Shown: positions 17,125-25,851 of the stretch, one piece after another | How positions within the stretch are numbered: the first letter of the stretch is position 1 | Layout of the letters: each line of letters begins with the position of its first letter | Assembly (NCBI RefSeq): GCF_000199675.1 | Contig: NC_014960.1 | Span: 3,100,001-3,164,000 of the forward strand | Direction of reading: 5' to 3' | Source of the DNA: Anaerolinea thermophila UNI-1 | GTDB lineage: Bacteria; Chloroflexota; Anaerolineae; Anaerolineales; Anaerolineaceae | Length of the DNA: 64,000 bases | Notes under the pieces: generated by a model | Database searches by the model: none | Seen by the model: only the letters and a program-made list of their open reading frames with translations | Told to the model about the DNA's origin: nothing | Program-made: the position numbers and the translations under genes

Positions 17125-18756
17125 TCAGATTTGCCGCAGTACCAGGGCTTCGTTGGGCTCTAATGGGATGAGATTGCCTTCCACCGGCACCATCGAGGCG
17201 CGCTTGCTGGAGAGCAGCAGTTCCCAGCGCCGCCCCGCCAGTTCATGCCCGAGGACAAGGTTCTGACGCCGTTCGGAGAAGTTCAGCGCCACCAGCACGG
17301 TCTCATCGCCTGCCTGACGCAGATACGCCAGGATGAAGCGCATGCCGTAGGTCACCGGCGTGAACATGCCCTGACGCAGTGCCAGGCTGTTCTTGCGCAG
17401 GGCGATCAGGCGCTTGTAGTAATTCAACAGCGAGTCCGGATTGGCAGACTGGGCTTCCACGTTGCGGGTGCGGTAGTTAGGATGCACCGGAAGCCAGGTG
17501 GTCACTCCCTCGGGACTGAAGCCGGCATTGGGCGCGGCTGACCACTGCATCGGCGAGCGGCATCCGTCGCGCCCTTTCAACAGGGGCCAGTAGCGTTTGC
17601 CCATCGGATCCTGCACCTGTTCGCGGGTAATCTTGATATCGCGCATGCCGATTTCCTCGCCGTAGTACATGAAGGGCGTGCCGCGCAGGGTGAGCAGAAG
17701 GGTTGCCGCCACCTTCAGGCGCTCATCGTTTTCCCCGCGGCAGTAGCGCGTTGCCGAGCGCACGCGGTCGTGATTGTTCAGCACATAGTTAGGCCAGGCA
17801 TCGGCGGGCAGGACGCGCTCCCACTTGGCGATGGAATCGTAGAAGGCTTTTGCCCACCAGGGACATTCGAGGAACTCGAAGTTGAAGGCGGCGTGCAGTT
17901 TGTCGTTGCCCACATAGCGGGCGGCTTTCTCCGCCCCGCCGATGAAGGTTTCACCCACCGCATAACGTTCGGGGTAGGAATCCAGAATAGCGCGGACTTC
18001 GTTCAGCAGGGGAATCATCTCCGGCTGGTCAATGTCGTAGCGGTGTTCCTGCGCAAAGAAGGGCGACACCAATCCCTGAATCAGATTGAGCGGCTTGAGG
18101 ATACGCGGATTGTCGGGCAGGTCGGGGTGCTTGAAGTAGGCATTGAATACGTCCAGGCGGAAACCGTCCACACCGCGGTTCAGCCAGAAGCGGAAGACGT
18201 CCAGCATGTACTGACGCACCGCCGGGTTGCGCCAGTTCACATCGGGCTGTTCCTTGTAGAAGATATGCAGGTACATCTGCCCGGTGGTGGGATCGAGTTC
18301 CCAGGCTTCACCGCCGAAGATAGACCCCCAGTTGTTGGGCGGAGCGCCGTTGGGCTTGGGGTCGCGCCAGATGTAGTAATCGCGGTAGGGATTGTCGCGG
18401 GACTTGCGCGATTCCTGAAACCAGGGATGCTGGTCGGATGTGTGATTCAGTACCAGATCCAGCACTACCCGAATCCCGCGGGCATGGGCTTCCTGCACCA
18501 GGCGGTCAAAGGTCTCCAGCGTGCCAAATTTGGGGTCAATGTTCAGATAGTCGGCGACATCGTAGCCGAAATCTACATCGGGCGAGGGATAAATGGGCGA
18601 GAGCCAGATGGCATCCACGCTGAGGTCTTGCAGGTAATCGAGATGGGCGATGATGCCTTCCAGATCGCCGATGCCGTCGCCATTGCCATCGGCAAAGGAA
18701 CGCGGATAAATCTGATAGATAATGCCATCGCGCCACCAGAGATACTGGTTATCCAT
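17125..18756 (-). CDS. GH13 alpha-glucosidase (oligo-1,6-glucosidase type)
   Basis: The 543-residue enzyme has all GH13 signatures: DLVLNHTSDQHPWF, the nucleophile in GVDGFRLDV (Asp202), the acid/base in VGETF (Glu269) and the stabilising pair in NNHD (His329-Asp330). The opening WWRDGIIYQIYPRSFADGNG and QPDVNWRNP are characteristic of the alpha-glucosidase/oligo-1,6-glucosidase/trehalulose branch, which cleaves terminal alpha-glucosides from short maltooligosaccharides. No signal peptide is present, so it acts in the cytoplasm. Start ATG 18756 has AAGGAG upstream. It stands alone, with no sugar transporter beside it. Confidence 0.9.
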   Translation of the reverse strand: MDNQYLWWRDGIIYQIYPRSFADGNGDGIGDLEGIIAHLDYLQDLSVDAIWLSPIYPSPDVDFGYDVADYLNIDPKFGTLETFDRLVQEAHARGIRVVLDLVLNHTSDQHPWFQESRKSRDNPYRDYYIWRDPKPNGAPPNNWGSIFGGEAWELDPTTGQMYLHIFYKEQPDVNWRNPAVRQYMLDVFRFWLNRGVDGFRLDVFNAYFKHPDLPDNPRILKPLNLIQGLVSPFFAQEHRYDIDQPEMIPLLNEVRAILDSYPERYAVGETFIGGAEKAARYVGNDKLHAAFNFEFLECPWWAKAFYDSIAKWERVLPADAWPNYVLNNHDRVRSATRYCRGENDERLKVAATLLLTLRGTPFMYYGEEIGMRDIKITREQVQDPMGKRYWPLLKGRDGCRSPMQWSAAPNAGFSPEGVTTWLPVHPNYRTRNVEAQSANPDSLLNYYKRLIALRKNSLALRQGMFTPVTYGMRFILAYLRQAGDETVLVALNFSERRQNLVLGHELAGRRWELLLSSKRASMVPVEGNLIPLEPNEALVLRQI

Positions 18757-18957
18757 AGGTTTTTACTCCTTGCTGGGATTGGGGAACAATCATCTACCCT
18801 TTCTTTATTGTACCGAAGGGCGGGCAGAGTGACAATTATTTTTTATTAATATTCTTCTTACACAAACGTGTTAAACTCTCTTGCGGCGCAGGGAGTATCC
18901 CCGCGTCCTTCACCCTCATTCACAATTCAATACCCTTGCATCCAAAGGAGGTAGAAG

Positions 18958-20118
18958 ATGAAACGTCTGGTAACGTTCCTGATGACTCTCTTGCTGATCT
19001 TCTCACTGGGTGCATCCGTGCAAACCGCGCACGCTCAGGATGCCGATGTCCTCAAATTGACCACCACCTATCCGGGTGTGGTTGTAGGACTGGGCGAGGG
19101 CGTGTCGTTTGATTTAAAGGTCAGCGTCAGCGATGCCCCGCACATTGTCAAACTGGAAGTAACGCAACTGCCGGAGGGCTGGACGGCAACCCTGCGCGGC
19201 GGGGGTAAGACCATCCAGTCGGTGTATGTAGAACCCGGCAAGGATGTCACCGTGGACCTGCGCCTGGACCAGCCCAAAGAGGTGAAATCCGGCACTTTCA
19301 ACGTGCTGGTGACTGCCGCGGCTGACGGCTTGAAAGCCCAACTGCCCTTACAGGTGACGGTGAAGGAAAAACAACCCGCCCGCCTGACCCTGACCACCGA
19401 CCTGCCGACCATCAAAGGCGGTCCGACTTCGACCTTCTCGTACGATGTGACCCTCAAGAATGAGGGCGATGAGGATATGACCGTTTCGCTCAGCGCTTCA
19501 GCCCCGGCGGGCTTCCAGGTGACCTTCCGGCTGGGCGCGCAGGACGTGACCTCGTTCCCCATCAACGCCCGCGAGACCAAACGCCTGACCGTGCGGGCTG
19601 AGCCGTATGTGGAACTTCCTGCCGGCACTTACCCGCTGAAATTCACCGTGCAGAGCGGCGAGGTGCAAGCCAGCCTGGACCTGCAAGCCGAAGTGACCGG
19701 ACAAGCCACCCTCTCGCTCACCGCCCCGGATGGGCGTCTCTCGGCGCAGGTGCGCTCCGGGCGCGAGACCCCGCTCAAACTGGTGGTGCGCAACACCGGC
19801 ACGGCTCCGGCGCGCGGTATCAAACTGTCTTCCAGCGAACCCAGCGGCTGGAAGGTGGCCTTTGAGCCGGAGAGCATCGAAGAAATTGCCGCGGGCGAAG
19901 AAGTGACTGTAACCGTCAAGGTCAAACCGGCAGACAACGCTCTGGCGGGCGACTACATGCTCACCCTGCGGGCGGCGCCGACGGGCGGCTCGACCAAATC
20001 CGCCGATTTCCGCATCACCGTGCTGACCTCTACCTTGTGGGGACTGGTGGGCATCATCCTGATTGCGGTGGCAGTTGGGGTTGTCCTGCTGGCTGTGATG
20101 CGCTTTGGACGCCGCTAA
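18958..20118 (+). CDS. Exported NEW3-domain protein, membrane-anchored
   Basis: The 386-residue protein has a signal peptide (1-26, cleavage near AHAQ), two to three Ig-like NEW3 domains (segments such as LEVTQLPEGWTATLRGGGK and SSEPSGWKVAFEPESIEEI) and a C-terminal helix (about 358-380) ending in Arg-Arg, so the bulk lies outside the membrane. In Chloroflexota and related bacteria this protein commonly precedes an ABC transporter, as here: the ATPase begins 27 bp later and the permease overlaps it. It may be an accessory or substrate-contact subunit; this is inference from order. A strong AAAGGAGG site precedes the ATG. Confidence 0.8.
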   Translation: MKRLVTFLMTLLLIFSLGASVQTAHAQDADVLKLTTTYPGVVVGLGEGVSFDLKVSVSDAPHIVKLEVTQLPEGWTATLRGGGKTIQSVYVEPGKDVTVDLRLDQPKEVKSGTFNVLVTAAADGLKAQLPLQVTVKEKQPARLTLTTDLPTIKGGPTSTFSYDVTLKNEGDEDMTVSLSASAPAGFQVTFRLGAQDVTSFPINARETKRLTVRAEPYVELPAGTYPLKFTVQSGEVQASLDLQAEVTGQATLSLTAPDGRLSAQVRSGRETPLKLVVRNTGTAPARGIKLSSSEPSGWKVAFEPESIEEIAAGEEVTVTVKVKPADNALAGDYMLTLRAAPTGGSTKSADFRITVLTSTLWGLVGIILIAVAVGVVLLAVMRFGRR

Positions 20119-20145
20119 TCCCTCTGCCCGAAAGGAGGGTATCCT

Positions 20146-21090
20146 ATGCGTGACGTGATTGTGACCCGCGACCTGACCAAACGCTACGGCGAGTTTACCG
20201 CCGTGGACCGCCTGAACCTGACCGTGCGTCAGGGCGAGGTGTTTGGTTTGCTGGGTCCCAACGGCGCCGGAAAGACCACCACCATTTTGATGATTCTCGG
20301 GCTGACCGAGCCATCCGCCGGTCAGATTGAGGTGCTGGGGTACGACCCTGCGCGCCAGCCGCTGACGGTCAAATCGCGGGTGGGTTACCTGCCCGATCAG
20401 GTGGGATTTTACGATGAACTCACCGCGCTGGAAAACCTGCACTACATTGCCCGCCTGAACGGTTTGAACGGCAAAAATGCCGAGACTCGCATGCAAACCG
20501 CGCTGGAAAAGGTGGGACTGCAGTCCGTGGCAAATAAACGGGTGGGCGCCTTCTCGCGCGGGATGCGTCAGCGCCTGGGCGTGGCGGAAGTCCTGCTCAA
20601 ACAGCCGGAAATTATCATCATGGATGAGCCCACTCAGGGCTTGGACCCTGAAGGCGCGCGCGAGTTCCTGCAACTGGTGCAGTCCCTGAAAGAGGAAGGC
20701 ATCACCATTCTGCTGTCCTCGCACCTTTTGCATCAGGTGCAAGCCATCTGCGACCGCGTGGGCTTGTTCAACCGCGGGCGCATGGAACTGGTGGGCACGG
20801 TGGACGAACTGGCGCGCAGGGTGCTCGGCAGAGCCTTCCGCGTGGTGATGGAAGTGGATGACATCACCCCGGAATTGACCAAAGCCTTAAAGAAAGTGCC
20901 GGGCGCGGTGGACGTGTACCCGCTGGAGGGCAAGCGCCTTGCCGTGGAAGCCTCGGGCGAGATTCGCCACGAGGTGGCGCAGGCGGTCATCCAATCCGGT
21001 CGGCGCCTGTTGGGCATGTACATGGAAGCCCAAAATCTGGATGAAATTTACGCCCATTACTTCAAGGAGGTGGAACATGGCGCTCGCTGA
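20146..21090 (+). CDS. ABC transporter ATP-binding protein
   Basis: The 314-residue ATPase has Walker A GPNGAGKTT, the Q-loop region, signature FSRGMRQRLGVAEVLL, Walker B IIIMDEPTQGLDP and the switch His in LLSSHLLHQV. After the ABC domain (about 1-215) a 100-residue C-terminal region typical of the NatA/CcmA/YhaQ subfamily follows. It should energise the permease encoded by the overlapping next gene. Substrate is unknown. A ribosome site AAAGGAGG precedes the ATG. Confidence 0.93.
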   Translation: MRDVIVTRDLTKRYGEFTAVDRLNLTVRQGEVFGLLGPNGAGKTTTILMILGLTEPSAGQIEVLGYDPARQPLTVKSRVGYLPDQVGFYDELTALENLHYIARLNGLNGKNAETRMQTALEKVGLQSVANKRVGAFSRGMRQRLGVAEVLLKQPEIIIMDEPTQGLDPEGAREFLQLVQSLKEEGITILLSSHLLHQVQAICDRVGLFNRGRMELVGTVDELARRVLGRAFRVVMEVDDITPELTKALKKVPGAVDVYPLEGKRLAVEASGEIRHEVAQAVIQSGRRLLGMYMEAQNLDEIYAHYFKEVEHGAR

Positions 21091-22054
21091 ACGTGTGCAG
21101 TCTCGCCGTGAAGGGTCGCCGTGGACCGGGCTTTGGGCGGTGGTTGCCAAAGAAATGGCAGACCATCTGACCAGCGCGCGCATGCGCATTCTGGAGTTGC
21201 TCATCCTGCTCACCGCCGGAGGGACGGTGTACGTTGCCATGCAACAAATCCGCTCGGCGGGCATCAGCGAGCAGTTTGTCTATTTGCGCCTGTTTACCCT
21301 GGCACAGGACCCCCTGCCGGCGCTGGTGGGTTTCCTGGTCTTCCTCGTGCCGCTCATTGCCATTGCCCTGGGGTTTGACGCCGTCAACGGCGAGTTCAAC
21401 CGCAAGACGATGTCACGCATCCTCTCTCAGCCCATTTACCGCGATGCTCTGTTGATGGGTAAGTTCCTTGCCGGGCTGTTCACGCTGGCGCTGGTGTTCA
21501 CCGCCATCTGGCTGTTGATTTTCGGCATGGGCATGATTGGGCTGGGGGTGGCTCCCGGCAGTGAGGACGTGGGGCGCCTGCTGTGGTTCCTGGTGGCGAC
21601 CGTGTTCTATGGAGGCATCTGGCTGGCGCTGGCGCAAATGTTCTCGGTGACCTTCCGCCAGCCCGCCACCGCCGCGCTGGCATCCATCGCCGTGTGGCTG
21701 TTCTTCACCGTCTTCTGGGAGATTCTTGCCGGACTGCTGGCGCAGGCTCTGCGTCCCGTCCAGTTTGGGCTGGCGCAGGAAATCCTCGGGCAGGCGCAAC
21801 TGCAGATGACGCTGGAGCGCTTCTCGCCCAACACTCTCTACGCCGAGAGCATGGTGGCACTGCTCAACCCGACGGTGCGCTCGCTGGGGCTGGTCCTGCC
21901 CAGCCAACTGCAGGGCGCTATCCTGGGCACACCCCTGCCGCTCAGTCAGAGCCTTTTGCTCATCTGGCCTCACCTTACCGGTCTGATTGCGGTAACCATC
22001 CTGATCTTTGCGCTGTCTTACGTACTCTTCCAGCGCCAGGAAATCCGCGCGTAA
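21077..22054 (+). CDS. ABC-2 type permease
   Basis: The 325-residue membrane protein has six hydrophobic segments, starting near residue 25, with the ABC-2 feature of a large extracytoplasmic or cytoplasmic region and segments such as FDAVNGEFNRKTMSRILSQP that match the NosY/YhaP-like permease family. ATG 21077 is preceded by AAGGAGG and overlaps the end of the ATPase gene by 14 bp, implying translational coupling. With the NEW3 protein it forms a three-gene export or envelope operon closed by a terminator. Confidence 0.88.
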   Translation: MALAERVQSRREGSPWTGLWAVVAKEMADHLTSARMRILELLILLTAGGTVYVAMQQIRSAGISEQFVYLRLFTLAQDPLPALVGFLVFLVPLIAIALGFDAVNGEFNRKTMSRILSQPIYRDALLMGKFLAGLFTLALVFTAIWLLIFGMGMIGLGVAPGSEDVGRLLWFLVATVFYGGIWLALAQMFSVTFRQPATAALASIAVWLFFTVFWEILAGLLAQALRPVQFGLAQEILGQAQLQMTLERFSPNTLYAESMVALLNPTVRSLGLVLPSQLQGAILGTPLPLSQSLLLIWPHLTGLIAVTILIFALSYVLFQRQEIRA

Positions 22055-22071
22055 ACGGCAAATTGGCAGAC

Positions 22072-22107
22072 AAAAAAGCCTCCCGTTTTCACATGGGAGG
22101 CTTTTCT
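22072..22107 (+). terminator. Rho-independent terminator of the NEW3-ABC operon
   Basis: The stem AAAAGCCTCCC/GGGAGGCTTTT is followed by TCTCGT; the A-rich and T-rich flanks extend the stem. Confidence 0.85.
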
Positions 22108-22315
22108 CGTATCAGGAAAAAATCTCTCCATTCCGTTTGAAAACTTGCTTTTTGTTTGACTAAAAAGAGGTAAAATATCATATATACACAACGGTATATC
22201 GAATACCAGCATGTGCTGAGCAACAAAGGAATGATTCGGGGGAATTGAGATTCAACTCTCTTCGGTGTTCTTTTGGGGTATATCGGTTGAAAAAATATGT
22301 GGTCTGGAGAGGTCT

Positions 22316-22765
22316 ATGAAAATCGATTCCCGCGCACCCTTGAGCGCCAGAGAGGAAATCCTCATCTCCGCGCCGGTTGAGCAAGTATGGTCAGCCATGA
22401 GCGAAATTGACCGGTGGGCTGAATGGCAGTCGGATGTGACTGCCGCGAAATTAGACGGCGAGTTGAAAGCAGGCACAACTTTCCACTGGAAAGCCAAAGG
22501 GCTGAACATCGTCTCGACCATTCAGGTATGCGAACCGATGCGCCGGATTGGCTGGACGGGAAATTCTCCGGGAATGCAGGCTGTCCATCTCTGGACGTTC
22601 GAGCCGAGTGCAGAAGGTACGCTGGTCACGACAGAAGAATCCTTATCGGGCTGGTTTGCCCGCCTGCTGAAAGTGCTCGATGCCCAATTCCTGCAAAAAT
22701 CTCTGCTTCAATCCCTGCAGGTATTGAAAGAGCATGTAGAAGGAAAGCAAAGAGGGTTGCCATGA
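22316..22765 (+). CDS. SRPBCC-fold (polyketide cyclase/START-like) protein
   Basis: The 149-residue protein starts with a beta strand and EEILISAPVEQVWSAMSEID, then WAEWQSDVT and WTGNSPGMQAVHLWTFEP, the pattern of the SRPBCC lipid-binding helix-grip fold. These proteins bind hydrophobic ligands; the ligand is unknown. ATG 22316 is preceded by GGAGAGG; an upstream in-frame GTG/ATG lacks one. Its stop codon overlaps the next start (ATGA), so the two are translated together. Confidence 0.78.
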   Translation: MKIDSRAPLSAREEILISAPVEQVWSAMSEIDRWAEWQSDVTAAKLDGELKAGTTFHWKAKGLNIVSTIQVCEPMRRIGWTGNSPGMQAVHLWTFEPSAEGTLVTTEESLSGWFARLLKVLDAQFLQKSLLQSLQVLKEHVEGKQRGLP

Positions 22766-23121
22766 GTTCACATCCCATCAATGCAGGACTGCGCTTTTTC
22801 CTGGAGATTGCCGCGCTGGTGTCGCTGGGCATGTGGGGCTGGCAAAAAGGGGAAGGCTGGCTCAGATTTTTGTTTGCCATTGGGCTTCCGCTGGCGGCGG
22901 CGATTCTCTGGGCAACCTTCCGCGTACCCAACGATCCGGGAAATGCGCCGGTTGCCATTCCCGGGATTCTGCGGCTGGCGCTGGAAGCGGGCTTGTTTAC
23001 CTTTGCCGTGTGGGGACTCCACGCAACAGGGCGGACTCCGTGGGCATGGGGGCTTGGGATTGTGGTGGCTTTGCATTATATCACCTCATACGACCGCATC
23101 CTCTGGCTTATTAAGCAGTAA
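22762..23121 (+). CDS. YrdB-family (DUF2568) membrane protein
   Basis: The 119-residue protein has four hydrophobic helices and the segments GLRFFLEIAALVSLGMWGW and FRVPNDPG, which are typical of YrdB proteins of unknown function. The start is set by the ATGA overlap with the SRPBCC gene and by the match of this start to the family N-terminus. Probably a small inner-membrane protein cotranscribed with its neighbour. Confidence 0.78.
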   Translation: MSSHPINAGLRFFLEIAALVSLGMWGWQKGEGWLRFLFAIGLPLAAAILWATFRVPNDPGNAPVAIPGILRLALEAGLFTFAVWGLHATGRTPWAWGLGIVVALHYITSYDRILWLIKQ

Positions 23122-23160
23122 AAAAGCGCATCATTTTTCCTGTAAAATTCCCGGGCAGAG

Positions 23161-23199
23161 GGGAAGAGTCTCCATGCCATTCGACAAACGGCTCTTCCC
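23161..23199 (+). repeat. Inverted repeat downstream of the yrdB-like gene
   Basis: GGGAAGAG (23161-23168) pairs with CTCTTCCC (23192-23199) around a 23-base loop and is followed by TTCTC. It could be a weak terminator of the SRPBCC-yrdB unit; the long loop and poor T run leave this open. Confidence 0.35.
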
Positions 23200-23222
23200 T
23201 TCTCAAAAAGGCGATTCATTTG

Positions 23223-23228
23223 TATAAT
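23223..23228 (+). promoter_or_regulatory. -10 box of the rpsU leader transcript
   Basis: A perfect TATAAT with an upstream TG. The -35 region near 23200 (TTCTCA) is weak. The predicted start near 23235 yields a leader of about 210 bases before rpsU. Confidence 0.5.
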
Positions 23229-23236
23229 CAGGAACG

Positions 23237-23272
23237 CTGGTGAAAACTCGCCAGAGGCAGGTTTGTACCTGC
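23237..23272 (+). ncRNA. Two-hairpin 5' leader of the rpsU-infA transcript
   Basis: Two perfect 6-bp hairpins follow each other: CTGGTG/CGCCAG (23237-23242 with 23249-23254) and GCAGGT/ACCTGC (23257-23262 with 23267-23272). They sit at the start of the predicted transcript. I match them to no known riboswitch or ribosomal-protein leader class. Confidence 0.4.
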
Positions 23273-23320
23273 TGGCGGGCGACCTTCGTTCTGAATTGAG
23301 ATGAGGGACAGAAGGAGTGA

Positions 23321-23437
23321 ATGCAACCGAAAGAAGCGAATGAACTGGATGATGTATTCCGTGACTTGCTGAAACTCGGCTGCATTCGCAAAACCCAGCC
23401 GAGTTTTTTACGCATCCTTCGCAGAGAAGGGAGGTGA
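23321..23437 (+). CDS. Small leader ORF (38 aa) upstream of rpsU
   Basis: An ATG at 23321 with an AAGGAG site four bases upstream opens a 38-codon frame that ends TGA at 23435-23437, eight bases before the rpsU ATG; the rpsU ribosome site lies inside its last codons. The peptide (MQPKEANELDDVF at its start) is charged, ends in several Arg residues and resembles no family I know. A terminator-like hairpin lies inside the frame at 23373-23409, so translation of this ORF could decide whether rpsU is transcribed. Coding status is inferred from the ribosome site and position only. Confidence 0.45.
   Translation: MQPKEANELDDVFRDLLKLGCIRKTQPSFLRILRREGR
23373..23409 (+). terminator. Attenuator-like terminator inside the rpsU leader
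   Basis: A 10-bp perfect stem AACTCGGCTG/CAGCCGAGTT (23373-23382 with 23396-23405) runs into TTTT. It lies 36 bp upstream of the rpsU start and within the small leader ORF, so it must be bypassed for rpsU expression. Confidence 0.75.
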
Positions 23438-23445
23438 GATCAGGC

Positions 23446-23649
23446 ATGACGATAGTCGTTCTGCGCCCTAACGAATCGCAAGATCAGCTCTTGAAGCGCT
23501 TCCGCAAGAAGGTCGTCAAGAGCGGCGTGCTCAGCACCGTCCGCCGCAAGCGCTGGTTTGTCAGCAAGAGCGAACTGCGACGCGTGGAGAAGAAAAAGGC
23601 TCTGCGCCGCCTTAAACGCCGTCAGTACACCAAGATGGCTGAAATGTAA
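23446..23649 (+). CDS. rpsU: 30S ribosomal protein bS21
   Basis: The 67-residue basic protein starts MTIVVLRPNESQDQLLKRF and contains RRKRWFVSKSELRR and KKKALRRLKRRQ, the clear S21 pattern. S21 sits on the 30S platform near the anti-Shine-Dalgarno sequence and helps initiation. ATG 23446 is preceded by GGGAGGTGA; an in-frame ATG four codons upstream overlaps that site and is less likely. It is followed by infA 36 bp later, and the leader contains an attenuator. Confidence 0.95.
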   Translation: MTIVVLRPNESQDQLLKRFRKKVVKSGVLSTVRRKRWFVSKSELRRVEKKKALRRLKRRQYTKMAEM

Positions 23650-23685
23650 GCCCGCAGGGTAAGGTTTTGCGGGAGGAGAATGCCC

Positions 23686-23940
23686 ATGGCAAAAGAAGAA
23701 GAGAAGATTCAGGTTGACGGTACAATTGTCGAAGCCCTGCCGGGCACACAGTTCAAGGTGCGTCTGGACAACGGTCACGAGGTGCTGGCGTACCTCTCCG
23801 GCAGGATGCGCAAATACTACATTCGCATTCTGCTGGGGGATCGGGTGCGGGTAGAGATGTCTCCCTACGATTTGACGCGCGGGCGCATTGTGTATCGTCA
23901 GAAGAAAACCAGCGAAGGCATCGTCGAGGAAGAGTTCTAG
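23686..23940 (+). CDS. infA: Translation initiation factor IF-1
   Basis: The 84-residue protein is a single OB-fold with the IF-1 segments KIQVDGTIVEALPGTQFKVR, LDNGHEVLAYLSGRMRKYYI and PYDLTRGRIVYR. Several residues are added at the C-terminus compared with the usual 72. Of two ATG codons two residues apart, 23686 has the better spacing from GGGAGGAG. Placement behind rpsU makes an initiation-related operon, away from the usual ribosomal-protein cluster. Confidence 0.93.
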   Translation: MAKEEEKIQVDGTIVEALPGTQFKVRLDNGHEVLAYLSGRMRKYYIRILLGDRVRVEMSPYDLTRGRIVYRQKKTSEGIVEEEF

Positions 23941-23965
23941 CCTGAATCTCTGCGTTGATTATGGT

Positions 23966-23997
23966 AAACCGCCACGTCACGGGATGTGGCGGTTTTT
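23966..23997 (+). terminator. Rho-independent terminator of rpsU-infA
   Basis: The stem AACCGCCAC/GTGGCGGTT is followed by TTT and ends just before the SLC13 gene promoter region. Confidence 0.85.
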
Positions 23998-24027
23998 AAT
24001 TGTGCTACAATCTGCCCTATAGAAGAG

Positions 24028-25821
24028 ATGGAATTTTCGGCGTTCTTCACTCTGGTGGTGATGCTTCTTGCCGCGGCGCTGTTCATCAGCGAACGGGTGC
24101 GCCCGGATCTGGTGGCGCTGATTGTGCTGGTGTTTCTAGGCGTCGGCGGGGTGGTTACGCCGCAGGAAGCCTTTGCCGGTTTCAGCGGCTCGGCGGTGAT
24201 GACCATTCTGGGCATTTCCATCCTCTCCGAAGCCCTGCGCCAAACCGGCGTGACCCGCTGGCTGGGAGCGCGTATGCACCGCCTGGGCGCCGGTTCGGAA
24301 AAGCGCCTGATTCTCACCACCCTGCTGATCTCGGCAGGGCTTTCTTTGTTAATGAACAATATCGCCGTGGTGGGGGTGTTACTGCCCGCCGTGCTGGGAC
24401 TGGCGCGGCGGAGCCGCACCTCTCCCTCCCGGCTGATGATGCCGCTGGCGTACGGCACTGCCCTGGGGGGCATGGCAACCCTGCTGACCACCGCCAACCT
24501 CATCGTCAGCAATGCCCTCAAAGATGCCGGTCATCAGCCTTTTGGGTTGCTGGATTTCTTTCCCATTGGCGCGCCGCTGGTGGCGATGGGCGCAGTCTAT
24601 ATGGTGACTTTTGGCATGCGCCTGATGCCGCGCTATATGCGCGAGGATGAAACGCTTCCTCAGCAACTGCACGAAAAACTCAGCCATCTGTACGGGCTTG
24701 CCCGCCGTCTGTACGAAATCGAAGTGCTTGCCGCCTGCCCGCTGGCGGGGCAAACCCTGCGCGAGGCACGCTGGCTTCAGCGCACTGGCTTGCGCATCCT
24801 CACCGTGCGCCCGCAGGGGCGCATTAACCTGCCGCCCTTTGCCGGGATGAGAATTCACGCTGGCGATGTGCTGGTAGTGCAGGGCAGTCTTCAAATGGAA
24901 CGCCTTGAGGAATTGGGATTGCGCTTCCTGCGCGCCCTGCCCGATTTATCTCCCATTGCCGAAAGCGGGCTTTCACTGGCAGAGATTATCGTTGCGCCGC
25001 ACGGCGGGTTAATCGGGCGCACCCTGCAGGAAACCCGCTTTAATGAGACCTATCAACTGCAGGTGCTGGGCATCTGGCGCGAGGGCGCGCCTCTGCTCGA
25101 CGATTTGGGGACAATCCGCATTCGCGAAGGCGATACCCTGCTGGTGCAGGGATCTGCCGAACGTCTGCACCTTCTGCGCCGCAACCCGGACTGGATTGTG
25201 CTGGAAGAAGATCCCGACGCGCCGCTGAAGCCGGAGCGCTTCGGGCAGGCGCTGGGCATCACCGCGCTGACGCTGGGAATTGCCGCTTTCAATATCCTGC
25301 CGGTCTCACTGGCGGTGTTTGGCGGGGCGGTGTTACTCCTGCTGACCGGCTGTCTGGACATGCAGGAAACTTACCGTGTGATAGAGTGGAAAGCCATCTT
25401 CCTGATTGCCGGCATGTGGCCTCTCAGTACGGCAATGCGCACCAGCGGACTGGTCAACTACCTGCTGCAACCTCTCATTGGAGAGATGACCCACATTCCC
25501 GCCTGGCTGGTGGCGCTGGTGCTGATTCTGCTGGCGCTGTTCCTGACCCAAATCATGAGCGGACAGGTGGCGGCGCTGGTGCTTGCGCCGGTAGCGCTGA
25601 CCCTCGCCAGCCGCCTGAACCTGGATGCGCGGGCGCTGGGCATGGCGGTAGCGCTGGGCTGTTCGCTCTCATTCCCTACGCCCTTCGGGCATCCCGTCAA
25701 TGTGCTGGTGATGACGCCCGGCGGCTACACCTTCCGCGATTACTTCCGCGTGGGCATGCCGTTGACCCTGCTGGCGATTGTTTTCATCCTCTTGGGACTG
25801 CATTTCTTTTGGGGGATTTGA
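24028..25821 (+). CDS. SLC13/DASS-type permease with two RCK_C (TrkA-C) domains
   Basis: The 597-residue protein has N-terminal and C-terminal membrane halves with the divalent-anion:sodium symporter motifs (SGSAVMTILG, LLMNNIAVVGVLLP, SGQVAALVLAPVAL, CSLSFPTPFGHPVNVLV) and, between them at about 210-400, two TrkA-C domains (HAGDVLVVQG and REGDTLLVQG). The family moves dicarboxylates, sulfate or related anions with sodium; the substrate cannot be read from sequence. ATG 24028 directly follows AGAAGAG, a weak ribosome site. TACAAT at 24005-24010 could be its -10 box. Confidence 0.87.
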   Translation: MEFSAFFTLVVMLLAAALFISERVRPDLVALIVLVFLGVGGVVTPQEAFAGFSGSAVMTILGISILSEALRQTGVTRWLGARMHRLGAGSEKRLILTTLLISAGLSLLMNNIAVVGVLLPAVLGLARRSRTSPSRLMMPLAYGTALGGMATLLTTANLIVSNALKDAGHQPFGLLDFFPIGAPLVAMGAVYMVTFGMRLMPRYMREDETLPQQLHEKLSHLYGLARRLYEIEVLAACPLAGQTLREARWLQRTGLRILTVRPQGRINLPPFAGMRIHAGDVLVVQGSLQMERLEELGLRFLRALPDLSPIAESGLSLAEIIVAPHGGLIGRTLQETRFNETYQLQVLGIWREGAPLLDDLGTIRIREGDTLLVQGSAERLHLLRRNPDWIVLEEDPDAPLKPERFGQALGITALTLGIAAFNILPVSLAVFGGAVLLLLTGCLDMQETYRVIEWKAIFLIAGMWPLSTAMRTSGLVNYLLQPLIGEMTHIPAWLVALVLILLALFLTQIMSGQVAALVLAPVALTLASRLNLDARALGMAVALGCSLSFPTPFGHPVNVLVMTPGGYTFRDYFRVGMPLTLLAIVFILLGLHFFWGI

Positions 25822-25851
25822 CCCGGGCATTTTTGCCCAAGCAGGGCAGGA

